From Posidonia oceanica (Eukaryota > Streptophyta > Magnoliopsida > Alismatales > Posidoniaceae): 64,000 nt of DNA. The position numbers were made by a program, and so were the translations under genes. This document shows, piece after piece, positions 32,717 to 44,184 of this stretch. The notes beneath the pieces are model-generated. The model was not told where the DNA came from, made no database searches, and saw only the letters and a list, made by a program, of their open reading frames with translations. How positions within the stretch are numbered: position 1 is the stretch's first letter; each line of letters begins with the position of its first letter. The stretch lies in assembly GCA_037176725.1 (NCBI GenBank), contig JAZBRS010000054.1, positions 17,812,001-17,876,000 on the forward strand, read 5' to 3'.

Positions 32717-33940
32717 GGCTTTCCTGGAGTCCAGTAGCCTTCCGCCTAGCACCACAGCAGCGGATAAGAGAACTTTGGCGCGTCTGGCGTCGAAGTATGT
32801 GTTAGGGGCAGGGCAGCTATACAGAAGATCATACAATCAGATGCTATCACGCTGCCTGAACAAGTCGGAGGCTGACACGCTGATGCTTCAAGTGCATGCA
32901 GGGACCTGTGGCCCGCACATGAATGGCATCCTCCTAGCCAAGAAGATCATGCTCCAAGGCTATTTCTGGCTGACCATGGAAGCGGACTGATGCCGGTTTG
33001 TGCGTAAATGCTACAACTGCCAGATCCATGGTAACTTTATCAGGCCCCTCCCACAACAGCTGCATAACATGTCTTCGCCATGGCTCTTCTCCACCTGGGG
33101 GATCGATGTCATTGGCGCAATACACCCTGCTGCTTCGAACGGTCATCGCTTCATCCTGGTGGCGATTGACTACTTTACTAAGTGGGTGGAAGTAGCCTCT
33201 TATAAGACAGTCACCGCTGTGGCAACAGAAAAGTTTATCAAGAACAATATCGTTGCCCGATATGGATCCCGCACTCCATCATCTCTGATAATGGCATAAA
33301 CTTCATTGCCAAAAGGACCGAGGAGTTCCTGCAGAGTCTCAAGATCAAGCATCACAGGTCCAAGCCTTACCGGCCACAGATGAATGGAGCAGTGGAGTCT
33401 GCCAACAAAAACATTGTCAAAATCATGAAGAAGATGGCAGAAACCCATAAGGATTGGCATGACAAGCTCCCGTACGTGCTCTGGGCGTACAGGACATCAA
33501 TCCGAACCTCGACAGGAGCCACCCCGTACTCTCTGGTGTACGGCATGGAAGCGGTGCTACCTGTCGAAGTAGAGATCCCCTCACTGCGGATCCTACGAGA
33601 AGCTGAGTTGGAAGAGGCAGAATGGGTCGAAGATCACTGCGTCCAACTGAATCTGATTGATGAGCACAGACTACAAGCTATGCACAATGCTCACTGTTAC
33701 CAGAAGCGGATGGCTAGAGCGTTCTTGAAGAAAGTCCAGCCCAGAAGCTTCCAGCCAGGAGATCTCGTTTTGCGCGCCATTCATTTACCTAACGGTCGAG
33801 GCAAATTCCGACCTAATTGGTGTGGCCCCTTTGTGGTCAAGCAGATCTTCTCGGGCGGTGCCGTAACTCTTGAGGACATGGACCAGGTCAAGCAGTCCGA
33901 GTCGGTCAACTTGTGCTACCTCAAGAAGTACTATCAGTAG
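32667..33940 (+). pseudogene. pol: Integrase domain of Element 2
   Basis: Inserts element DNA in the nucleus. The zinc-binding HHCC region is visible (HAGTCGPHMNG, then CRFVRKCYNC) with a TGA at 32988 inside it. The catalytic core has D in WGIDVIGAI, D in the SDNG motif and E in MNGAVESANKN (DDE triad). A small indel near 33250 moves the reading from frame 0 to frame 2. The C-terminal region (LPYVLWAYRTS, TPYSLVYGMEAVLPVE, GPFVVKQIFSGGAVTLEDMD) is open to TAG at 33938. The end of this gene matches the stub in Element 1. Confidence 0.92.
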
Positions 33941-35114
33941 CCTGGAGCAACCATTGATTCTTCTTCTCCGTCCCACCTCCTGCACTCTCACCCCTTGTAC
34001 ATTTCCGTACCTCTTTTCGTCCTATCTCTCACATCTTTACCCCTGTACATCTTCATACATCGCTTTGGCCTATCTTTTGCACTTTTATCACTACATTCCC
34101 GTACGTTCTGTCCTTTATCCCTTTCATAATCATCATCGTCATCCTCATAAAATCATGCATTGCATATTGCCCGGTGATGAAAACTGGAAGTGCTTGCCTG
34201 CTATGGAAGGAGTCTTTCGATCTCATTCGACACTACTTAGATGTCTTAGCTAGTGAGGGAGCCACCACTCAGTGAGCACGGGCGAAATGCCCAAATACTT
34301 AAGGACTTACACTCCTAGAAAAATGCTAGGCGTTAGCTAGAAGAGAACACATGTCTAGGCCTGGATGCACAAGAAAAAGGAAAAGAAAGAGAAAGCCAAA
34401 GTTCACACCCGAAGATCCTAGCCCCCATGTCTCAAAAGCCAGGCACCCATTTCCTCTAGAGTAGGGATAGCGGAGACCTGCAAGCCTAAAAAAAAAAAAA
34501 AAAAAAAGAAGAAGAAAAGAAGAAGGAGAAAGAGAAACAACAAGAAAAGAAACAAAAATGATAGAAAAGAAAAAAAGAGAATGATAGAAAAGAAAAAAAA
34601 AAGGAAAAACAAAAGTCAACTCCAAAAATGAAGGCAAGCAGAGTAATCCTGCACCTTTCACCTACCCGAGAGAAGAGTCAGGGACCGCTCCCTTCCTATA
34701 CAGCAGGCACCAAAGCACTCCGTATGCTGAGGGCAAACCACACAAATCATAAATCATGCATACATCTGCATCTCCAATCATCTCCTCTCCTTCTAATCAT
34801 TCCGCCTTGCAAAACTTGCTCTAGCACTGAGACAGTACTCCTACCCAGCACGTGTTGGCATCATCGAGCTGCGCCGGTCCAGAACTCCTGCCAGTCTCCG
34901 CCCCCGTGCCAACAGAATCCCCTCTACTTATATGTGCTTAATTGCTAGGTTCTGAATGTTTACTGCTGAATATGTTGAACTGCTTGTACCAGCTTTAGAA
35001 TCTGCTTTCAATCAGTGATTATGTGCCTGTATGAAATCTAATGATCTACAGTCTTGGTAACAGGTACCTGAAGATTCTGCAGTAGCTATCTGCCTACATT
35101 CTGCGGTCTGTGTA
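33941..35114 (+). other. Spacer between integrase and third ORF
   Basis: Noncoding. 34165-34320 resembles the Element 1 tail at 17950-18070 plus 44185-44230. A purine-rich block of A and G (34485-34620) is followed by C-rich text. The T-rich minus-strand ORFs 34326-34661 and 34418-34612 are the complement of the purine block and not genes. Confidence 0.7.
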
Positions 35115-36317
35115 ATGGGTTTCCCTACTTTAGTGACCCCGGTGCACTGCTCTGAGACCCTGCGAGAGTGGATCGGCAAGCTCACCAAAGATGACTGCGA
35201 AAAGCTACGCCTATGGGGCATTCCAATCAAACTGCTGAAGGCTGCTGATGTAGAAGTGAGCCGTCATCTTCTGTGCGCCACTGCAAGGTTCTGGAAACCG
35301 GTGCACCACGTCTTCCGCTTTAGCAGAACTGAACTGATACCCACACTCAAAGAAGTGCGCTGGATCTACGGCTTCTCCAAGATCATGGGACCGCCTATCT
35401 TCATGAGGAGTGATGGATACATCGTAGTCCTGAGCCAGCTGACTGGGCTCTCTACTCAAAGCTGCCAGTAAAGACTGATCTGTACTAGCGGGCCCACGCC
35501 CCTGCTTCGCCTAGCGTACTTTGATGATACTATGGGAAAGCGCACTGAACTCGGAGACGAGTTGTGGCTCCAGGGATTTGTCACCCGCTTCCTAGGGGAG
35601 CTGATCTTTACTCATGGTCGAATGACAGTGGCCATTGAGATCGCTGAAATAGCACTTGCTGTGGTGACCTGACAAATAGACCTGGCACCGGTTGTTCTGG
35701 CAGAGACATATCGCGGGTTGGACCGCGTCTCACATCGCTGCCGCCACTTTCATGGTTGCGGAGCACTCATACAGGTCTGGCTAGCTGCACACTTAGAGAT
35801 GGACCTTCTGCGCCCCCAGGTGCATGCTTTTGAAGCCTACTGCAACAGCGGTCATGCCAAGACAATCAAAAGCGTTAAGAAAGAATACGAGAAGCTATCA
35901 GAGCTGACGGATGACGCAGTAACCTGGCGTATCATCCCCTTCGCGGCCGAATCATTCACTGTCTTCTTCAGCACACATGACATGCGGCTGATCGTGCTGC
36001 CAGGATTCACTGCGGGTGTGGAATACTACCCTATCAGGGTCATGCTATAGTTCGGCTTCCGGTAGGGCGCCTTCGTTGACAGCACAACGCCTAAGCTTCT
36101 TCAGACATATCCCCTCAGTACAACTACTGCAACAAAGGAGCTGGCCAATCTAATGCAGCATGGAGTGCGATCGATAGACATTGCAGCTGCGAGAGGCATA
36201 GGATGCACTCTTGAGTACGTGACCGAGGTGCAAGAGCTTTAGTCCATCAATGAAATCCCGCCAGGCGGCCCCCTGTTCCCTGACTCCAGGAAGTCAAAGA
36301 AGGCCCGAACCAGCTAG
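35115..36317 (+). pseudogene. Third ORF: plant mobile domain / DUF7745-like protein
   Basis: A single frame (frame 0) of 401 codons, sense to gag-pol, downstream of integrase. Stops at 35469 (TAA), 35670 (TGA), 36048, 36063 and 36240 (TAG) interrupt it; the last stop is 36315. Recognisable phrases are LREWIGKLT, LLCATARFWKPVHHVFRFSR, ELIPTLKEVRWIYGF, the charged FEAYCNSGHAKTIKSVKKEY and FTAGVEYYPIRVML. The pattern 'fails unless W/F..FRF...EL.PTLEE' is what I recall from plant mobile domain and DUF7745 proteins, which often travel in transposons. This identification comes from memory without a search. It could instead be a lineage-specific ORF. Length, single frame and stops of the same C-to-T kind suggest it was once a real coding gene. 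Function unknown. Confidence 0.6.
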
Positions 36318-36800
36318 GGCACTTATGCAGCTGCTAGTTTAGTTTCCTTTCAAGTTATGCTGTATCTTTTGGCCTGCCACAGGCGTGTAATCAACAGTTC
36401 TATCAATGCAAAAGTGTTTTGTGCTGTCTGCTTGCACTTCAAGACTGCTTAATGCATTTCATAATCCTTGCCAATCATATCTTGAGGCCCCTGGATAAAC
36501 TTGCTGTCAAAATGATGCAGGAGAGTCCTTAGCAATCTATCCAAATGCCAGAATCTCTACAGACCCACGCCGTCAAGACAAGACATCAAGCATCCCCAGC
36601 CGAGTCTCCGCAGGGTTGGTACCCCGAACTACTCGTTTGACAAACACGTCAATTTTGTCTATCCTTCGCTTTTCGATGCCAGGGGCGCTTCTGCTGTCCC
36701 CTGGTATCATCCTGATACCAGGGGCATCTTTTTTAGATGTCCTGTGGTATCATGTCCTATCGTTCCCCATTGATATACCTGGGTGTCACGGACTCTAATC
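36318..36800 (+). other. 3' untranslated region between third ORF and hairpin array
   Basis: Noncoding. It contains one unit related to the Element 1 repeats (GGGTTGGTACCCCGAACTAC and TTGACAAACACGTCAA, 36612-36652) and a near-palindromic phrase repeated as CCAGGGGCGCTTCTGCTGTC / ACCAGGGGCATC (36679-36730). Confidence 0.6.
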
Positions 36801-37740
36801 TTCCTGGCTGATAAGTCCATCATCTTATCAATCACCTTTCCGGCTGATGGCCATTAAACATCACCTTTCCGGCTGATGACCGTTAAACATCACCTTTCCA
36901 GCTGATGGCCGTTAAGCATCACCCTTCCGGCTGATGGCTGTTAAACATCGCTTCCGGTTGATAGGACCGTAAACTATCGTTTCCGGTTGATAGGACCATA
37001 AACTATCGCTTTCGGTTGATGACCGTTAATCATCACTTCCTGGCTGGTAAGTTCGACATCTTATCAATTCATTCCTCTCCGGCTGATGATCCGAAACTCA
37101 TCACTCTTTCAGCTGATATCCAGTAACTATCACTCGCAATTGCACCTTCCGGTTGATAGCACCGTAAACTATCGCTTCCGGTTGATAGGACCGTAAACTA
37201 TCGCTTCCGGTTGATAGGACCATAAACTATTGCTTCCGGTTGATAGGATCGTAAACTATCGCTCTTCGGCTGATGATCCGAAACTCATCGCTCTTTTGGC
37301 TGATATCCAGTAACTATCACCTGCAATTGCGTTTTCCGACTGATATCCAGTAACTATCACTCACAACTGCATCTTCCCGGTTGATAGGACCGTAAACTAT
37401 CACTTCTGGTTGATAGGACCGTAAACTATCGCTTTTGGTTGATAGGACCGTAAACTATCGCTTCCGGTTGATAGGACCTTAAACTATCGCTCTTCGGCTG
37501 ATGATCCGAAACTCATCACCCTTTCGGCTGATATCCAGTAACTATCGTGTGCAGTTGTGTTTTCCGGCTGATATCCAGTAACTATCACCCTTCCAGCTGA
37601 TGGCTGTTAAACATCCCTTTCGGTTTGTTGATCTGTAAAACATCGCTTTCCGGTTGATAGGACCGTAAACTATCGTTCCTGGTTGATGATCCGAAACTCA
37701 TCCCCTCCGGTCGATAAGTCCAATAACTTATCACTTCCTT
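36800..37740 (+). repeat. Tandem array of ~30-bp GATAG...CTATC hairpins
   Basis: About 30 units of 29-32 bp, each TTCCGG(T/C)T followed by a hairpin. Arms change together: GATAG/CTATC (loop GACCGTAAA), GATG/CATC (loop GCCGTTAAA), GATGA/TCATC (loop TCCGAAAC), GATA/TATC (loop TCCAGTAAC), GATAAG/CTTATC (36810-36829 and 37711-37730). Complementarity is kept despite base changes in both arms. The location, shortly before the polypurine tract, parallels 3' untranslated arrays in other Tat elements. The minus-strand ORF at 37585-37890 is an artefact. Confidence 0.9.
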
Positions 37741-38230
37741 CGCGCGACTTTGTTCCAGGAGGACGAAGTCCCGCATCCCTCCGTGACAGGAGAGGGTGCC
37801 CCTCTCCCTTCGCACCTCTTTTGTTTCTGGTTGCCCCTTTTCTGCACGACTCCAGCCACCTTGCTTGCTTGCTCCCTCGGGCAGGGACATGCTGCCGCTT
37901 TTACCCCTCTTTGTTGCGCAAGTTTGGACTAGCTGCCAAATTTTCGCGTTGCATCGCAGTTTCTCTTAGCATCCTTTTGCATCAATTCTGCACATCATTT
38001 TTATAACATTGCATGCTAGACTAATTGCACTGCATCATCAGCATTGCATCGCATTAGCATACATTGCATACATCGCATTCTATCAACATCTGCATCTAAC
38101 ATTTCGGCATTGGGTCGCGATTTTCGGTGCATCTGCCGAATAAGTGGCTCACGCCAAAAGCATTTGGCTCTCCGGTCAAATGGGGTGTCTTGTCAACACT
38201 GAGCAGTGGCCTCGGTCCTCTTGACCTCGC
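37741..38230 (+). other. Element 2 3' region before the polypurine tract
   Basis: C/T-rich text, a GCATTGCATCGCATT short repeat (37960-38100) equivalent to 17056-17295, and a unique stretch reading GGCATTGGGTCGCGATTTTC. No gene seen. Confidence 0.6.
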
Positions 38231-38245
38231 TCAGGGAGGAGCATC
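38231..38245 (+). promoter_or_regulatory. Polypurine tract of Element 2
   Basis: TCAGGGAGGAGCATC directly abuts the 3' LTR start. The purine run AGGGAGGAG primes plus-strand synthesis. The family A element has GGAGGGGCATC in the same place (53421-53431), showing a shared PPT-GCATC arrangement. Confidence 0.8.
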
Positions 38246-41200
38246 TATTGACACCCCATTTTGACAGGCTGAATTAGTGGATCTTTCTCTGGTGGCTTCA
38301 AAACCCTCTCAAAACCTTAACCTAGAAAACCATCCAAAAATCCTAGGAAAATCAATCCTTTCTTCAACCTAGAAAATCATTCAAAAACCCTAGAAAACCT
38401 AGGTAAAACAATCCTGAAATCCATTCCAAACCCTAAACCAAAACCCATCTCAAAACCCTAAACCAAAACCCATTTCAAACCCTAACCCTAAACCCTCCAA
38501 AAATCCTTCAAAAATCCCATTTAAAACCACAGAAAACCCTAAATTAAACCTTAGGTCAATCCCTAGAAATCCTAGGTCACACACTTGCACAAAACCCCTC
38601 CAAATTCAGGTCTTTATCCTCCCTATCTCTCCTGATTATCCTTTTCTCTCTTCTGATTATTCTTTTCTCCCTCCTCATTATCCTTTTCTCTTTCTTCATT
38701 ATTCTCCCTCTTTCTTCTTCTCCCTCTTTCTTCAAACTCATCATCAGCCCCATTTAACACTTCTTAAAACAATTAAAGAGAAAAATCCAACCAGAAAAAT
38801 AAATCAAACACCTAAAATAATTCAAAAGAAAATCTAATTAAAAACAAATCAAAACAATCCAAAGACAGTTAAAACTAATTAAAAACAAATTAAAACAAAC
38901 TAAAAGACTGAAAAACGATTTAAAACAATTAAAAAACAAATTTCGAGACTTAAAACAATTAAAGAACAAATTTCAAAACATAAAGACAATTAAAACAAAT
39001 CAAAACCCATTAAAAGCAATTAAGAAGCAAGCATAAGAAAAAACCATTCAATACCCTTAAAAAGGAAAACAATCTAAAAATCCAATCAAAAACCTTAAAA
39101 CAATCAAAGAAAAATTAAAACAACTAACAAACTTAAAATTAAAAGGAAAGACTTAAATAATCAAACAATTAAAAAAATTCCAAGAAAACAATTAAGGAAA
39201 ACAAATCAAAAGTTTAAGAGAAATAATTAAAAAGCTTAGAGAACAATCAGGAAAAAAGAACAAACAAAAACAATCAAGAAAAAGAAAGGCACAAGAAAAA
39301 CAACCAAAAACCCTAATTAAAATTTTTTTAACAAAGAAACAATTAATCAAAGGAAGAAAAAGAAAAAAAACACATAAGGATAAAACCAATTAACAAACTT
39401 AAACAAATCAACAAATTTAAAAACAATTAATAATTAAAATCAAAAGCGAAAAACTTAATCAAATCAAAAAACTTAAAAACAATTAACAAACTTAAAATTG
39501 AAAAGGAAAACTTAAAATCAAAAAACAAACTTAAATCAAGAGGAAAATTTAAACAATTAAAAAAATCAAGAAAAAACTTAAAAAAAAACTATTAACAAAC
39601 TTAAAAGAATAATTAAAAGGAAGACCTAAAAATAATTACTTAAAACTCCAAAAGAAATCCAATTTAAAAAAAAACCAAAACCCAAATTCCTTTTCTTTTT
39701 CTTCTCCTTTTTTCTTTCTTCTTCTTTTTTTCTTCCATTTCCTTCCCTTTTATTTCTCCTTTTCTTCACATCCAAAGCCTAGCCCACCTCTCCTTCCTCC
39801 TATTCTTTTTACTTTTTTTCACTGTGCAGCCGGCCCAACCCATTTCCCCCTTCTTCCTTCTCTTCTTCCTCTTCTCCCTCTCACAGAACAACAACCAGAC
39901 AACAGTAGCCTCCCCCTCTTTAAAAAAAAAAAAAAAACCTCACCTGACATTCCATGACTTCCCGGCCATCCTCCTGACAGCCTCCATGACCTCACCATGC
40001 TCCCACGACCTCCATCACCACTCATGCTCCTACCAGTAGCCATGCCTCCTCTCACAGCAGCCACCATGCCCCCCATTGCCCTCACTCACACACAGAGAGA
40101 AGAAGAGGAGAACAAAAACCAAAAAACCCACCTAGAACGCCTAGATACACACACGCCCAAACTCAGAATCCTCTTGCCTTCCTTGTGCTTCTTCCAGATC
40201 GAGAAAACACCCAAGAATTCCCCCTGAAATCGCCCCCCAAATCCTTCAGCACCCAACTCCTCCAGAGTTGCCTTCTCCATTGCCAAACCAGCACCACAGC
40301 CATCAGAAGCCTCCCAGATTTCACCACCCCACTCACCAAGCAACCACCTTTCCGAGCCACCCAGCATTTCACCCCGAAACCTCCCACACTCCCCACATTC
40401 CACTAGAAACACTTAAGCACCCAATTGCCCAGAAATCTTCAAACCCACACACCTCCCTCCAGAAGCCACACCATTCCAATTAAACCCCTCCACCATGTTC
40501 CTGGGACCTCCACCAACCCAGAGCAGCCTCCACCTTGGCCTAGAGAGCCATAGAGCACCCCAACGACCTCAGCACCCACTGCAACCACCTAAAAAATCCA
40601 GATCTCGCTCCGATAGTTGCAATCAACTTCTGGGCACACCTGGAGCACCGCCTGCACGTGTGGAACACGCTGGCATCGTCCGCTTGCCCTCTGGCCCCTT
40701 CGAGCACTGTAGCAACCCACCGTTGGACCGCCGCGAGCCACCGACGTTGCCAGCGCTCCTCGGCCTTCACCGCAGGTAAGTCGATGCGCATTTATGTTCC
40801 TTGAATGCATGCCATCATTTTTAGCATTTTAGATAAATTTTTGCGGCATTATGCCGATTTTTGGGCCTCAGCGGAGCTGTCATCTTCCCCAGCGATGATC
40901 GCCGCTGCCGCCGCTCGCCGCGCATTCTGGACCACCGCGCCGCCTCCGCTCACCTCCAGGCCACCTCTCCGGAGCTCCAGCAGCTCCTCTGCGCCTTCGC
41001 ACGCCGCTTGCCGGAGTCGCTGCTCCTCCGCCAGCACAGTAGCTGGGAGCGCGGGGAAGACGACCCTATTCATTTATTTTTCTTTTTTTAAAAACTTGAA
41101 TATAGTTTAATGCTTGCATTGAATTAAATTCTGTTAGGTTTTAGTTATTACGTTTAGGTCCAGAGTTGGTTTAGATTTTATTTAATGTTTGAATAAAACT

Positions 41201-44179
41201 TTATTGCATTGCTTTTAATTTCAGTTATTTCTTTTTATTACGTTCTGATCCTTCTGTAGTTTAAATAGTTTTAGTTTCATTTACTTCTAGTCCGGTAGCT
41301 TGTTTTATTTACTTTTGAGTCCTGTAGTTGATTAATATCATTTAAATGTTTGTTTTTACCATATTACATTACATTTAACTTCTGCAATTTATTATATTTG
41401 CACTTGAGTCCTCTGTTGATTGATCATTTCATTTAAATGCATGTTTTGTCTTATTACATTGCGTTAAGGTCCTCTGTTTATTTTAAATTGCATTTAGGTC
41501 CTGTTTCAGTTGATGAATGTCATTTGTTTCTCTTTTTTACCTTACTGCATTGCAATGAGGTCCTTGAATTTATTTTATTTGCCTTGCAGTCCTCAGTTGG
41601 TTGATGTTTGATTTAATTCGCATTTACTATCTTATTGCATTGCATAAAACTCCTGTAGGTTGCATTATTTGCATTTTAGTCCACAGACCATGCATGCATT
41701 CATTTAAATTGCATTTTTACCTTATTGAATTGCATTTTAGCCCCTGTACTTAGTTTAATTGCACATCAGTCCTCATACAGTTCATGCATTTCATTTAATC
41801 AGCATTTAAAACTATATTGCATTACTGAAAAACCCAAAAAACATGTTTATTTGCATATCAGTCCATCAGTAGTTTAAAAACTCATTTAATCTGCATTTAA
41901 ATCATATTGTATTACTAAAAAACACAAAAACATGGTGTAATTGCACTTAAGTCCACATTCTATGAATCAGTAGTTTAAATTTGCATATTTCATTGCATAT
42001 AAAACCCACAAAAATTCTGTATTTGCACATTAGTCCTTAGAGCATTCATCTTTCATTTAATTTCTATTTCTTATCTTATTGCATTGCTAAAAAATCCAAA
42101 AAATTTGTTTTATTTGCATTTTAGTTCTCCATGCATTTAAATGCCATGTTAGTTGCATTTTAAACCACATTGCATTGTTAAAAAGCCCAATAGTTTTCTG
42201 AAATTACACATAAGTCCATGTTTTCAACTTTTACAAGTTTGCATGCTTTCTTTGCATTACATTTAGGCCTTATAAGTTTTCAAAAATTGCATTTAGGTCC
42301 CTGGTCCTCTTGTGTAGCATGCATTGCATTCATTTCTATTTTGCATAATAGCCTACCAGTTTACCATGATCATATGTAGACTGCTGCATGCATCCATCCA
42401 TGCCTCCATTTTGCATTTAAGTCCACACATTTCTAGAAACTGCATTTAGGCCCCCATCTTTGCATTTTTACATGCATTGCACCCATACATCATTGCACTT
42501 AGCATCTTAGCACACTTCTGAGCACCCTTAGCTCCCATGCATGTGGGAGGCCTGTTCTGCACACCTCTAGGAAATACTTGCACTTAGATCCCTTCATTTC
42601 CTTGGTTCTTGGGCCTTCTGACCTTGAGGCCTGTATATCTTCCGATCGGACCGCCGGATCTTCGCGACCAAGCTACCCGGATTATCCTGGTGGAGCGGTC
42701 TTTCATGCTGACCAAGACTACCTCAGATCAGGCCTCAGATCTCCAAGGTAAGTCCTTTTGAATCACTGCATGGCATTCTTTGTTACATATCACTTGCATT
42801 GCATGCATTGTTTTCGCTCTGCGTTTTCCGCGCATGTAGATTAGGACTTCCCCTCTTGCCTATCTACTCTACTTCCTCTTTTCGCGTCTTCTTTGTGTCT
42901 TTGGGTTGAGTTTTCGTTGGATTCACTACTGATCACGGCCTTCTTCCCATTTTCCCACGATCCGATTGCACTGCGAGCTTTGGGCAGCGTGCGAGACACA
43001 TCGTGGGACAGTTTAGTGGGAAACAGTCACAGGATAGTGGTGATCCCTCTGCTTGCTTTCTTTCTCCTTTGCGGGTCTTCACACCTGCATCGCGCTGTCC
43101 TTAACCGGTGTTTGTTTTCCATTTACATCACTTGCCTCTCTTTACTTGTTTTATTTTTCCCCTTTGCATGTTTTTACATCTGCATTGCGTGATTTTTACG
43201 ATGTTTTGTTTCCGCACTTGCATTGCTTGTTTTCCTTCGCTCTTGCACTGTTTTACGGGCCAGCATCTGTTTTCACCTGTTTTCGCATCATTTTGCGTGC
43301 CTACATCTGTTTTTGCTCTTGCTTTTGCACCATTTTGAGTGCTAGCATTTGTTTTCGCCTGTTTTCGCACCGTTTTGCGTGTCCGCTTCCCCTTTCGCTT
43401 GCTGTTGCACCGTTTTACGTGCCTGCTTTCGTTTCTTGCACTGTTTTGCATGCCTACTTTTGTTTCTCGCACCGTTTTACGTGTTTGCTGTTGTTTTCCT
43501 TTGCATGTCGCTTGCATGTGTATGGTTTTGCCGCCATTTTGTTTTTCGCCTGCATTTGCATTTAGGGCAGTGATGCTTACTGCCTGAGTTCTCACGAACC
43601 AGGGTTCACCTGGTTCGGAACATAGACAGCGCTGTTGAGCACTTAGATTGCACGTTTAATTCCTTGCACGCTTGCTATCATTTAGAGCACACCTTTGAGC
43701 ATCTAATTAGGCATTCATGGCACTTAGGCATTCAAAGTATGCATTTCCCTGCGTATGCGAGCTTAAGCCTAGAAAGATCGTTTCTCGGGCGTGTCGGGGG
43801 TGCCTAACACCTTCCCCGCATGTAACAGGAGTCCTTGCCCTTTCTCATGGCCTACAATGACCATATTGCTCTTATCCTAGGCACGAGTCACATCATTTGC
43901 ATCTCATTGCATTTGCATTGCATCGCATTGCATCTTTTGCTTGGTTTTGCGTGTTTATTCACGCATTTCCCCGATTTTCCTTGTCTCCCGACTTAATAGA
44001 CACGGTTGCGACTCTGATTTGTCTTATCTTCCCCTTTTCTTTCTTTTTTTTTCCCTTTTTTGGTGTTTTCGAGTCAAGCCTTCCTTCTCGGATGCACCCG
44101 CTAATAGTGAACTTGATTCGATCGGTGCACGCGAGCTTTGGTATCGTGCATGGACGATCCGAACACTGGGATCACTATA
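38246..44179 (+). mobile_element. Element 2 3' LTR (family B)
   Basis: Starts TATTGACACCCC (the terminal TG has become TA) and ends GGATCACTATA (CA has become TA), 5,934 bp. Same internal order as the 5' LTR: A-rich block 38770-39650, donor CAG|GTAAG at 40775/40776, second donor at 42747/42748, 40-bp-type repeats 43230-43500, box 43795-43834. Both terminal dinucleotides carry transitions, again of the C-to-T/G-to-A type. It is 23 bp longer than the 5' LTR, mainly through the 32-bp segment at about 40526-40557. Confidence 0.92.
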
Positions 44180-44184
44180 GAAAT
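44180..44184. repeat. Target-site duplication GAAAT, right copy
   Basis: Matches 18066-18070 exactly and is followed by GTCCAAACTCC, the continuation of Element 1. Confidence 0.92.

Larger units (their letters stand above)
18071..44179 (+). mobile_element. Element 2: complete 26.1-kb Tat/Ogre-like retrotransposon
   Basis: LTR 18071-23981, PBS 23983-24000, gag 25227-27400, PR-RT-RH-aRH-INT 27929-33940, third ORF 35115-36317, hairpin array 36800-37740, polypurine tract 38231-38245, LTR 38246-44179, all flanked by GAAAT. The order and the second RNase H place it in the Ty3/gypsy Tat lineage. The two LTRs are nearly identical over long stretches (20581-20935 against 40782-41136 show almost no change), so insertion is recent compared with the surrounding elements. 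Yet gag and pol have many stops and frameshifts, so it probably moved using proteins from another copy, or decayed quickly through methylation. Confidence 0.92.

Noticed and set aside
34326..34661. Membrane-like minus-strand protein rich in F and L
   Set aside because: Complement of an A/G purine tract in the noncoding spacer after integrase; no partner or start signal.
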